NCBI GenBank assembly: GCA_015489095.1 | Contig: WFMN01000165.1 | Coordinates: 1 to 23,375 of the forward strand | From: Mariprofundaceae bacterium | GTDB taxonomy: Bacteria > Pseudomonadota > Zetaproteobacteria > Mariprofundales > J009 | Length of the DNA stretch: 23,375 nt | Direction of reading: 5' to 3' | In this document: positions 1-5,442 of the stretch, in pieces | How positions within the stretch are numbered: position 1 is the first letter of the stretch | Layout: every line of letters starts with the position of its first letter | Position numbers and translations under genes: made by a program | Notes under the pieces: generated by a model | Told to the model about the DNA's origin: nothing | Database searches by the model: none | What the model saw: only the letters and a program-made list of their open reading frames with translations

Positions 1-1
1 C

Positions 2-30
2 TTGACAAAACAACAAGTTGTGGAAACGCT
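2..30 (+). promoter_or_regulatory. candidate promoter of first exported-HU gene
   Basis: A perfect TTGACA (2-7) lies upstream of the first HU gene. At 17 bp spacing the -10 position reads AACGCT, which is a poor match. The TTGACA and the following CAAGTTGTG-like stretch are conserved in front of the second HU copy (from 2311), although part of that conservation simply reflects duplication. A sigma-70 type promoter is an inference. Confidence 0.3.
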
Positions 31-82
31 ACCACGCCATCAGCATTTGATCTATTGAAGAAACAATATGGAGGATAGTATG

Positions 83-433
83 ATGAACAATGGATTGAAA
101 ACGGTAGCAATAGCAGTGGCTTTGCTGGTTGCGAGCGGAACGGCATCGGCGATGGGTGATAAAGATCTCGCTAAAGCGATGGCGAAGCAGAGCGGGCTGA
201 GCACGGCGCAGGCCGAGCAGGCGATCGCGGCATTCAAGGCGGTGGTCATCGCGCAGGTGAAAACGGGCGAGGCGGTGCGGCTGAAGGGGTTCGGCAAGTT
301 TACCTTGAAGGAGACCAAGGCACACAAGGGTCGCAACCCCAAAACCGGCGAGACGATCAACATCCCGGCGCGTAACCACCTGCGCTTCAAAGCCTTTCAG
401 GGCGTGAAGGATCAGTTGAACCCGAAGAAATAG
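83..433 (+). CDS. HU-family DNA-binding protein with N-terminal signal peptide (copy 1)
   Basis: The 116-residue product joins a signal peptide to a complete HU fold. Residues 1-23 have a Lys at position 6, a hydrophobic core VAIAVALLVA and an Ala-Ser-Ala cleavage site. Residues 24-116 (93 residues, the usual HU length) carry the HU hallmarks: the GFGKF turn and GRNPKTG, whose proline intercalates into DNA in family members. HU normally bends DNA in the cytoplasm and has no signal sequence; this form would be exported to the periplasm or beyond, which is inference. The ATG at 83 was chosen because GGAGGA (70-75) sits 7 bases before it and because it matches the only ATG available at this place in copy 2; an in-frame ATG at 80 is possible. 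The stop codon overlaps the ribosome site of the rpn gene downstream, so the two are probably co-expressed. The protein differs from copy 2 at only five residues. Confidence 0.85.
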   Translation: MNNGLKTVAIAVALLVASGTASAMGDKDLAKAMAKQSGLSTAQAEQAIAAFKAVVIAQVKTGEAVRLKGFGKFTLKETKAHKGRNPKTGETINIPARNHLRFKAFQGVKDQLNPKK

Positions 434-445
434 GAGGCACGAGCT

Positions 446-1324
446 GTGCGGTTTTTGGATGTAAAAACAGATTTCGCCTTCAAGAAGGTGTTTGGCAGCG
501 AAGAGTCGAAAGATATTCTGATCAGCTTTCTGAATGCCGTGGATCTGTTTGATGGCAAAAAGCAGATTACTTCGTTGACCATCGTTGACCCATATAACAT
601 CCCGATGTTGAAGGGGATGAAAGATACATTCGTGGATGTGAAGGCCGAGCTGGATGATGGCAGTCATGTGATCATCGAAATGCAGGTGCTGAACACGGAG
701 GGCTTTGAAAAGCGGGTGCTCTACAACGCGGCAAAGAAGTATGCCGCCCAACTCCAAAAAGGCGATGCCTATTCGCTGCTCAATCCTGTCATTGCGCTGA
801 CGATTACGGACTTTGTGCTGTTTGATGATATGTCAGGTATGATCAGCCGCTTCAAGCTGCTTGAAAAGAAGGAACTCATTGAGTACACGGACGATATCGA
901 GTTGATCTTTATCGAGCTTCCGAAGTTTACCAAGGCCGAGGATGAACTTGATGGCATCTTGGATAAATGGATCTATTTCATCAAAAATGCGGGGCGCCTA
1001 GATTATGTGCCAAAGAACATGGATGCCGAGTTGGAGCACGCTTTCCGGATAGCCAATGAAGCGAATTTCACCGAGGAAGAGCTAGAGCTACAGCACCGCA
1101 AGAAAGATTTTGTCTATATGCAGAAAAGCTCCATTGATCTAGCGAAGCGGCAGGGTCTTGAGCAAGGACTTGAGCAAGGGATTGAGCAAGGACTTGAGCA
1201 GGTAGTGATGAAATCATCTCAAGCAGGAATGAATGTGGAGTTGATTGTACAGATCACAGGGTTGAGTGCGGAGAAGATAAAGGAAATTATTCTGCATAAT
1301 AAGCGAATTAAAAAGAGTATCTAG
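446..1324 (+). CDS. Rpn family recombination-promoting nuclease / PD-(D/E)XK transposase-like protein
   Basis: The 292-residue protein starts with FLDVKTDFAFKKVFG, the typical opening of the Rpn/YhgA-like family (PD-(D/E)XK nuclease fold). A core acidic motif is visible: D in TFVDVKAEL (about residue 63) and IIEMQ (E-x-Q, about 77-79), the form in which Q replaces the usual catalytic lysine. Members are DNA endonucleases tied to RecA-independent recombination or phage defence. The C-terminal third is helical and holds four GLEQ/GIEQ repeats (about 238-253) encoded by 12-bp DNA units, then a LAEKIKEI-like end common in this family. The start is GTG with AGGAGG 8 bases upstream; that site overlaps the stop of the preceding HU gene. 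Base composition is clearly more AT-rich than the housekeeping genes, suggesting horizontal gain. It is not an insertion sequence in itself: no terminal repeats were seen. Confidence 0.88.
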   Translation: MRFLDVKTDFAFKKVFGSEESKDILISFLNAVDLFDGKKQITSLTIVDPYNIPMLKGMKDTFVDVKAELDDGSHVIIEMQVLNTEGFEKRVLYNAAKKYAAQLQKGDAYSLLNPVIALTITDFVLFDDMSGMISRFKLLEKKELIEYTDDIELIFIELPKFTKAEDELDGILDKWIYFIKNAGRLDYVPKNMDAELEHAFRIANEANFTEEELELQHRKKDFVYMQKSSIDLAKRQGLEQGLEQGIEQGLEQVVMKSSQAGMNVELIVQITGLSAEKIKEIILHNKRIKKSI

Positions 1325-1382
1325 CTTGATTTTTTCTTGTTTTTTTACGGTGACAGCTCACTAAATGTACTAACCGAGGCCG

Positions 1383-1519
1383 CAGCAGTACCGCAAGCTG
1401 TTCCGGGACTACATGTGGCGGCACAAAGTCAAGCTGGGAATCACCGCGGCTGGGCGCAAGTCAACGGCTGGCGCGGCGAGACCGACACACTGGAAAAGAT
1501 GAAAAAACGGGTGGCGTTA
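1383..1519 (+). pseudogene. fragment of WcaJ-type undecaprenyl-phosphate sugar transferase
   Basis: Two adjacent frames together recover the conserved C-terminal block of polyprenyl glycosylphosphotransferases. 1383-1445 reads QQYRKLFRDYMWRHKVKLGIT and 1448-1519 reads GWAQVNGWRGETDTLEKMKK. The family block is GITGWAQVNGWRGETDTLEKM, so only two extra bases (1446-1447) break the frame. There is no N-terminal membrane part, no catalytic domain upstream and no end of the protein; the sequence runs into a REP element at 1526. It is a relic of an exopolysaccharide initiation gene. Confidence 0.75.
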
Positions 1520-1525
1520 AGAGCA

Positions 1526-1577
1526 CTCCTACAGGCAGATTCCCCCGTAGGAGCGGATTCCCATCCGCGAAGCTGCG
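1526..1577. repeat. partial REP/BIME unit (right half)
   Basis: CTCCTACAGGCAGATTCCCC is followed by GTAGGAGCGGATTCCCATCC and GCGAAG. It matches the right half of the composite repeats at 2195, 2862 and 3730. GCGGAT/ATCCGC forms the stem. GTAG-headed palindromes of this kind are typical of REP elements spread by RAYT transposases; none is encoded in this window. Confidence 0.75.
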
Positions 1578-1642
1578 CTGGAATCCAGAGGCTCGTGGAT
1601 TCAGTCTTATTAGTAAACGGCCATCGAAGCCAAACGAACCGT

Positions 1643-2131
1643 TCAGGCGGCCATACGATGCTTGAGTTCGCTGATCTCCTTTTCCATGGTGTTGATTCTG
1701 AGAACTACGGCTTCGTGTTGATCCTTCCGTACATTGACTTCGTACAGCCGATTGAGGGAGGCATTGTTTTGGTCGATGCGTGAGTCCAGTCGGTCGATGC
1801 GAGCCCCCAGTTCGGCGCGAACCTCATCAATACGGGCGCTCAGTTCGGCGCGAACCTCATCAATGCGGGCGCTCAGTTCGGCGCGAACCTCATCAATGCG
1901 GGCGCTCAGTTCGGCGCGAACCTCATCAATGCGGTTGTTTGTCTCATCAATGCGCCTGCTTTGATCAATAAGGTGCTGATTGACATCATCAAGCCGTTGA
2001 TTGACGGCGTCGAGCCGCACATTGACCGAACGCAATTCAGAACTCATTCGTTCTTGGTTTGACTTGATTGCCGTGAGCTCTGGCAGCAGGTACTCCTGCA
2101 TGGCGGAGACGATAGCCTTCTTCATATCCAC
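1643..2131 (-). CDS. coiled-coil protein with tandem 11-residue repeats, unknown function
   Basis: The product is a 162-residue protein with no signal peptide and no membrane segment. After a short N-terminal part (MKKAIVSAMQEYLLPELTAI), almost the whole chain is a predicted coiled coil: heptad-like VNVRLDAVNQRLDDVNQHL, then four copies of an 11-residue unit RIDEVRAELSA (one copy with G for S), then RIDRLDSRIDQ and an EISELKHRM end. Eleven-residue (hendecad) repeats form right-handed or nearly straight coiled coils. The DNA encoding them is a 33-bp tandem array, so copy number may vary by slippage. GTG at 2131 or ATG at 2125 could start it; no strong ribosome site precedes either, so the start is uncertain. 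The gene lies alone, flanked by REP elements. I do not recognise a named family. Confidence 0.7.
   Translation of the reverse strand: MDMKKAIVSAMQEYLLPELTAIKSNQERMSSELRSVNVRLDAVNQRLDDVNQHLIDQSRRIDETNNRIDEVRAELSARIDEVRAELSARIDEVRAELSARIDEVRAELGARIDRLDSRIDQNNASLNRLYEVNVRKDQHEAVVLRINTMEKEISELKHRMAA
1809..1936. repeat. 33-bp tandem repeat inside coiled-coil gene, about 3.9 copies
   Basis: Units start at 1809, 1842, 1875 and 1908; each begins AGTTCGGCGCGAACCTCATC. They are almost identical at the DNA level (one A/G change in unit 1; the fourth diverges at its end). The array stays in frame and encodes the 11-residue RIDEVRAELSA units. Confidence 0.92.
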
Positions 2132-2194
2132 AGCGCAATAGTAGGTGATTCATGCTGGATTGTCAATGGCAAGATGTCCTCTTTCTATACTGTT

Positions 2195-2310
2195 GTAGGA
2201 GAGGGCTCCAGCCCCTGAATGGGTATGGCGCTGGCCGGTTCGCGGTCTGGAGTCCCCTCCTACAGGCAGATGTCCCTCGTAGGAGCGGATTCCCATCCAC
2301 GAAGCCGCAC
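2195..2310. repeat. composite REP/BIME unit
   Basis: The first palindrome starts GTAGGAGAGGGCTCCAGCCC and ends CTCCTAC at 2264, an outward-facing inverted pair with the loop GAATGGGTATGGCGCTGGCC between. A short linker (GCAGATGTCCCTC) follows, then a second REP, GTAGGAGCGGATTCCCATCC, at 2279-2304. The same three-part design recurs at 2862 and 3730. The unit ends exactly at the TTGACA upstream of the second HU gene. It fills most of the gap between the coiled-coil gene and that gene. Confidence 0.8.
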
Positions 2311-2339
2311 TTGACAAGATAGCAGGTTGTGTGGATTCT
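2311..2339 (+). promoter_or_regulatory. candidate promoter of second exported-HU gene
   Basis: TTGACA (2311-2316), a 17-bp spacer and GATTCT (2334-2339; three of six consensus bases) precede the second HU gene. The -35 and the adjacent bases are shared with copy 1. Assignment is tentative because the -10 is weak. Confidence 0.35.
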
Positions 2340-2390
2340 AGCCGCTATCGACAGTTGATCTGTTGAGGAAGCAATGTGGAGGATAGTATC

Positions 2391-2741
2391 ATGAATAATG
2401 GATTGAAAACGGTAGCAATAGCAGTGGCTTTGATGGTTGCGAGCGGAACGGCATCGGCGATGGGCGATAAGGAGCTGGCCAAGGCGATGGCGAAGCAGAG
2501 CGGGCTGAGCACGGCGCAGGCCGAGCAGGCGATCGCGGCATTCAAGGCGATCGTGGTCGCGCAGGTGAAAACGGGCGAAGCGGTGCGCCTGAAAGGGTTC
2601 GGCAAGTTTACCTTGAAGGAGACCAAGGCGCACAAGGGGCGCAACCCGAAAACCGGCGAGACAATCACCATCCCGGCGCGCAACCACCTGCGTTTCAAAG
2701 CATTTCAGGGCGTGAAGGATCAGCTCAATCCGAAAAAGTAG
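2391..2741 (+). CDS. HU-family DNA-binding protein with N-terminal signal peptide (copy 2)
   Basis: This is a 116-residue paralogue of the gene at 83-433, with five conservative or mild changes (Leu/Met at 15, Asp/Glu at 27, Val/Ile and Ile/Val near 54-56, Asn/Thr near 93). The signal peptide with its Ala-Ser-Ala site and the HU core with GFGKF and GRNPKTG are both intact, so both copies appear to be under selection or the duplication is recent. GGAGGA (2378-2383) sits 7 bases before ATG 2391. The duplication includes about 80 bp upstream of the gene. Unlike copy 1, no gene follows closely: the downstream DNA holds a small hairpin (AACTCG-CAA-CGAGTT, 2766-2780) without a T run and then a REP unit. 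Confidence 0.85.
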   Translation: MNNGLKTVAIAVALMVASGTASAMGDKELAKAMAKQSGLSTAQAEQAIAAFKAIVVAQVKTGEAVRLKGFGKFTLKETKAHKGRNPKTGETITIPARNHLRFKAFQGVKDQLNPKK

Positions 2742-2861
2742 GGGTCGCCATTCTGCGGAGGCTGAAACTCGCAACGAGTTGCTGAGGCTGACGATAGCGC
2801 CCGGCTTCACGGGAGAAAATGTGTATTGAAGGGCGTGTTTTCACCGCAGGGGCGCGGAGCT

Positions 2862-2979
2862 GTAGGAGGGGTCTCTAGGCCGCGAACCGGCCAGCAGCGC
2901 CATACCCATTCGGGGTCTGGAGACCCCTCCTACAGGCAGCTCACCGTAGGAGCGGATTCCCATCCGCGAAGCCGCACTG
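2862..2979. repeat. composite REP/BIME unit
   Basis: GTAGGAGGGGTCTCTAGGCC opens the first palindrome, which closes with CTCCTAC at 2933. Its loop (GCGAACCGGCCAGCAGCGCC) is the inverse of the loop in the 2195 and 3730 units. A linker GCAGCTCACC follows, then GTAGGAGCGGATTCCCATCC from 2946. A lead-in CCGCAGGGGCGCGGAGCT is shared with the 3730 unit. The 2742-3078 gap holds this unit and the repeat at 2974; no gene was found in it. Confidence 0.8.
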
Positions 2980-3049
2980 CGCGTTTTCGCCTTGCAATCG
3001 AACAAGCCATGGGGCGATCTGAACAGTTACAGCATGTGGCTGAATAAGT
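2974..3049. repeat. half copy of the palindromic element found before ppa
   Basis: The stretch from CACTGCGCG through CCATGGGGCGATCTGAACAG to GTGGCTGAATAAG matches 4812-4888 with only scattered substitutions. Only the right arm is present here; the left arm is replaced by the REP unit that abuts it. It ends about 30 bp upstream of the antitoxin start. Confidence 0.75.
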
Positions 3050-3078
3050 TGCATGTGACCTTATACAGGAGATGATAC

Positions 3079-3306
3079 ATGCATCAGGTTAATATACATG
3101 AAGCCAAGACCCACTTATCCAAATTGATTCAGGAAGCCGTGATGGGCGAAGAGGTCATTATTGCCAAAGACAACAAACCCATGGTCAAACTTGTTGTGAT
3201 GCCAAACATGAAGCCAGAGCGCAAGCTGGGCACGGCCAAGGGGCTCGTCCAATTCATCTCCGATGATTTCGATGCGCCCTTGGATGATTTTGCTGATTAT
3301 CAATGA
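3079..3306 (+). CDS. type II antitoxin, Phd/YefM family
   Basis: The 75-residue protein opens MHQVNIHEAKTHLSKLI, the classic Phd/YefM N-terminal DNA-binding fold (the antitoxin binds its own operator), followed by EEVIIAKDNKPMVKLV. The acidic C-terminal tail (FISDDFDAPLDDFADYQ) is the usual toxin-wrapping segment. AGGAG at 3067-3071 precedes the ATG. The stop overlaps the toxin start by four bases (ATGA), so translation is probably coupled. Autoregulation by the complex is expected from the family; no clear operator palindrome was made out. Confidence 0.92.
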   Translation: MHQVNIHEAKTHLSKLIQEAVMGEEVIIAKDNKPMVKLVVMPNMKPERKLGTAKGLVQFISDDFDAPLDDFADYQ

Positions 3307-3689
3307 AAATATTGGTCGACACCCATGTGCTCCTCTGGCTGTTTGAAGATGCCCCGCAACTTTCAAGCCATGCCAAAGAAGCCTTTTTTGACCTTGATAC
3401 GAAGATCTATTTCAGTGCGGCTAGTTACTGGGAAATCTGCATCAAGCAATCCATTGGCAAGCTGGAGCTGGCTACGGGGTGGGAAGTCATCATTCCACGC
3501 GAGCTGAAGCGCAACCATATCCAATGGTTGACCATCGAACCCGAACACATGCAGGGTATTTTGACACTGCCGTGGCATCATAGAGACCCTTTTGATCGTC
3601 TGCTCATCGCGCAAGCCATGCAGGAGTCGATGTCTGTTATCACTGCCGACAAGCAGATCGCAAAATATGATATTCCAATAATCTGGTAA
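3303..3689 (+). CDS. vapC: VapC-family PIN-domain ribonuclease toxin
   Basis: The product is a 128-residue PIN domain. The acidic active-site residues are visible: D6 in MKILVDTH, E in SYWEICIKQ (about residue 45), the Asp pair in HRDPFDRLLIAQA (about 95-98) and D in VITADKQI (about 116). The length and the VDTHVLLWLF opening match the VapC group paired with Phd-like antitoxins. Family members cleave tRNA or rRNA when released from the antitoxin. It overlaps the antitoxin gene by four bases. Composition is more AT-rich than the housekeeping genes, consistent with a mobile module sitting in repeat-rich DNA. Confidence 0.92.
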   Translation: MKILVDTHVLLWLFEDAPQLSSHAKEAFFDLDTKIYFSAASYWEICIKQSIGKLELATGWEVIIPRELKRNHIQWLTIEPEHMQGILTLPWHHRDPFDRLLIAQAMQESMSVITADKQIAKYDIPIIW

Positions 3690-3729
3690 TGCCATTAAAG
3701 TAAGGGAGGCTCCGCAGGGGCGTGGAGCT

Positions 3730-3843
3730 GTAGGAGGGGTCTCCAGACCCCGAATGGGTGGTGCGCTGCTGCTGGCCAGTTCGCGGTCTGGAGACCGCTC
3801 CTACAGGCAGATGTCTCTCGTAGGAGAGGATTTCCCTCCGCGC
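3730..3843. repeat. composite REP/BIME unit
   Basis: GTAGGAGGGGTCTCCAGACC opens a palindrome that closes with CTCCTAC at 3804. The linker GCAGATGTCTCTC leads to a second REP, GTAGGAGAGGATTTCCCTCC, from 3820. The order and linker match the 2195 unit. It lies just after vapC. Confidence 0.8.
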
Positions 3844-3862
3844 CTTCGCGGTGAAAAAATGA

Positions 3863-3963
3863 ACCACAAAGGCACAAAGACACGAAGGAAAAGGAAAATG
3901 TCATCTCGGCGCAGGCCGGAATGACGGATTTTTCTTTTCTCCGTGACTCTGTGCCTCTGTGGT
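3863..3963. repeat. 101-bp inverted-repeat element enclosing a REP-like hairpin
   Basis: The left arm begins ACCACAAAGGCACAAAGACA and the right arm ends GACTCTGTGCCTCTGTGGT; they are imperfect inverted copies of about 35 bp. In the centre (3900-3925) is a separate hairpin, GTCATCTCGGC-GCAG-GCCGGAATGAC. This resembles a small non-coding mobile or nested palindromic element. The 3690-3988 gap contains this and the REP unit; no gene was found. Confidence 0.7.
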
Positions 3964-3988
3964 AAACAAACAAGGAGCAAGCAACCAA

Positions 3989-4408
3989 ATGCAACAGCAT
4001 CATCAACTGCTGACCATCACCACCAACGGGCGCGGCTGCGTCAATATCACCCGTCATCTGCGGGAGGCGGTGCGCGCCAGCGGGCTGCAGGATGGCGTGG
4101 TCAATCTGCTGGTGCAGCACACCAGTTGCTCGCTGATGATTCAGGAGAACGCCGATCCCGATGTGCTACGCGATGTCGAGGCGTTTCTGGCGCGGGTGGT
4201 GCCGGATGGCGATCCATCCTACCTCCACTGCAACGAGGGCGACGACGACATGGCGGCGCATATCCGCATGGCGCTGACCCAGGTGTCGCTGGCGATTCCC
4301 TTCAGTGGCGGGCGGTTGGCGCTGGGGGGCTGGCAGGGGGTCTTCCTGTACGAGCATCGCTACGCGCCCCACTCGCGGCGGGTGGCGGTGCATATTCTGG
4401 GCGAGTGA
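3989..4408 (+). CDS. yjbQ: YjbQ/UPF0047 family protein (secondary thiamine-phosphate synthase-like)
   Basis: The 139-residue protein aligns along its whole length with the YjbQ family: LLVQHTSCSLMIQENADPDV, DGDPSYLHCNEGDDDMAAHI and GGWQGVFLYEHR are the conserved blocks with the His and acidic residues. Members show weak thiamine-phosphate synthase activity; their physiological role is unsettled. The ATG at 3989 is chosen because the family starts there and AAGGAG (3971-3976) lies upstream, at a longish 12 bases; an upstream GTG at 3959 falls inside the inverted-repeat element and is unlikely. The stop codon overlaps the cutA start by one base (TGATG). Confidence 0.88.
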   Translation: MQQHHQLLTITTNGRGCVNITRHLREAVRASGLQDGVVNLLVQHTSCSLMIQENADPDVLRDVEAFLARVVPDGDPSYLHCNEGDDDMAAHIRMALTQVSLAIPFSGGRLALGGWQGVFLYEHRYAPHSRRVAVHILGE

Positions 4409-4734
4409 TGCTGCCGATCACGCTCCTGCTGACCACGGTCGATAGCCACGATGATGCGCACCGCTTGGCGCGGGAGTTGGTCGCGCGGCGGCTTGCGGCT
4501 TGCGTGCAGGTTTCCGCGCCGATCACCTCGCACTACCGCTGGCAGGGTAAGCAGGAGGAGAGCGTGGAGTATCGCTTGCAGATCAAGATGTTGCCGGAGC
4601 GGTGCGAGGCGGCGGTGGCGTGGTTGACCGCCCACCACCCCTACCAGACGCCGGAGATCGTGCGCTTGGATGGTGCGGCCTCCGAGGGCTACGCGCGGTG
4701 GATGCGGGTGGAGCAACTGTCCACCCAAGGCTAG
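4408..4734 (+). CDS. cutA: divalent-cation tolerance protein CutA
   Basis: The product is a 108-residue CutA1-type protein. ITLLLTTVDSHDDAHRLARE is followed by ARRLAACVQV, the W-x-G-K-x-x-E-E block (YRWQGKQEESVEY), and HPYQTPEIV near the end, all in family order. CutA forms a ferredoxin-like trimer and has been linked to copper and other metal tolerance, though its exact function is not settled. It overlaps yjbQ by one base and so is probably co-translated with it. Length is normal. Confidence 0.92.
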   Translation: MLPITLLLTTVDSHDDAHRLARELVARRLAACVQVSAPITSHYRWQGKQEESVEYRLQIKMLPERCEAAVAWLTAHHPYQTPEIVRLDGAASEGYARWMRVEQLSTQG

Positions 4735-4749
4735 GCTTTGACCCTGCGT

Positions 4750-4888
4750 AACTATTCAGCTCATCCCATGGTTTGCCCGATAGCTGCGTTGAACATGCTC
4801 ATGTGCGAATAGCACACTGCGCGTGTTCGCCTTGCTATCGAACAAACCATGGGCGATCTAAACAGTTCCAACATGTGGCCGAATAGCT
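4750..4888. repeat. 117-bp imperfect palindromic element with extension
   Basis: From AACTATTCAG (4750) to AACAGTT (4866) the sequence folds on itself: CCCATGGTTTGCCCGATAGC pairs with GCTATCGAACAAACCATGGG, with an inner stem GAACATGC...GCGTGTTC. The right arm and the next 22 bp recur at 2974-3049. It occupies the cutA-ppa gap and ends about 12 bp before the ppa ribosome site. Possible roles are a MITE-like element or an RNA hairpin in the ppa leader. Confidence 0.75.
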
Positions 4889-4911
4889 ACAATTCAACCA
4901 AGGAGAATGGT

Positions 4912-5442
4912 GTGGATATCAGCAAAATAGCGGTGGGTTCGGATGTGCCCAACGAGGTGAATGTGGTGATCGAGGTGCCGCAGCATGGCGACCCGATCAA
5001 GTATGAGCTCGACAAGGCTTCCGGCGCGGTGGTGGTGGATCGCTTCATGCATACCTCGATGCACTACCCCTGTAACTACGGGTTTATTCCCAATACGCTG
5101 TCCGACGACGGCGATCCGGTCGATGTGCTGGTGGTGAGCAGCTTCTCGCTGATGCCGGGGTGTGTGATCCCCTGCCGCCCGGTGGGGGTGTTGCAGATGG
5201 AGGACGAGGCGGGGATGGACGCCAAGGTGGTGGCGGTGCCGGCGCCCAAGCTGAAGCCGATCTACAACCATGTGCAAGAGGTGACCGACCTGCCCGAGTT
5301 TCTGCTCAATCAGATCAAGCATTTCTTCGAGCATTACAAGGATCTGGAGCCGAACAAGTGGGTGAAGGTATCCGGTTGGGGCGATAAAACGGCGGCGCAA
5401 CAGGAGATTCTCGATTCCGTTGCCCGCTTTGGAGCGGAATGA
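4912..5442 (+). CDS. ppa: inorganic pyrophosphatase (family I)
   Basis: The 176-residue soluble pyrophosphatase hydrolyses PPi to phosphate in the cytoplasm. The Mg-binding signature DGDPVDVLV is at residues 66-74; EVPQHGDPIKYELDK (21-35) and the C-terminal FFEHYKDLEPNKWVKVSGWG are also typical. The GTG at 4912 is preferred over an ATG 63 bases upstream: AGGAGA (4901-4906) precedes it, family members begin near MxISKI, and the upstream codons fall in the palindromic repeat. The length matches bacterial family I enzymes. The end overlaps the citrate synthase start by four bases (ATGA), so the two are probably translationally coupled. Confidence 0.95.
   Translation: MDISKIAVGSDVPNEVNVVIEVPQHGDPIKYELDKASGAVVVDRFMHTSMHYPCNYGFIPNTLSDDGDPVDVLVVSSFSLMPGCVIPCRPVGVLQMEDEAGMDAKVVAVPAPKLKPIYNHVQEVTDLPEFLLNQIKHFFEHYKDLEPNKWVKVSGWGDKTAAQQEILDSVARFGAE

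Noticed and set aside
29..757. Long antisense frame over HU copy 1 and rpn
   Set aside because: It is the shadow of GC-rich coding on the other strand; the same false frame appears opposite HU copy 2 (2163-2810).
446..1324. Rpn gene as part of an insertion sequence
   Set aside because: No terminal inverted repeats or target duplications flank it, and it is joined to the HU gene in operon style.
1337..1783. 148-residue open frame on the + strand after rpn
   Set aside because: It joins the second half of the WcaJ relic to REP sequence and to the antisense of the coiled-coil gene. No ribosome site and no coherent protein family beyond the fragment.
1809..1936. Possible CRISPR array
   Set aside because: The 33-bp repeats are directly joined with no spacers and stay in frame within a coiled-coil gene.
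3943..4407. Longer frame that would fuse extra sequence onto CutA
   Set aside because: This part is yjbQ read in another frame; CutA begins at 4408 with the TGATG overlap.
4849..4911. Extended ATG start for ppa
   Set aside because: The extra codons lie in the palindromic repeat, are not like pyrophosphatase N-termini, and lack a ribosome site, while GTG 4912 has AGGAGA.
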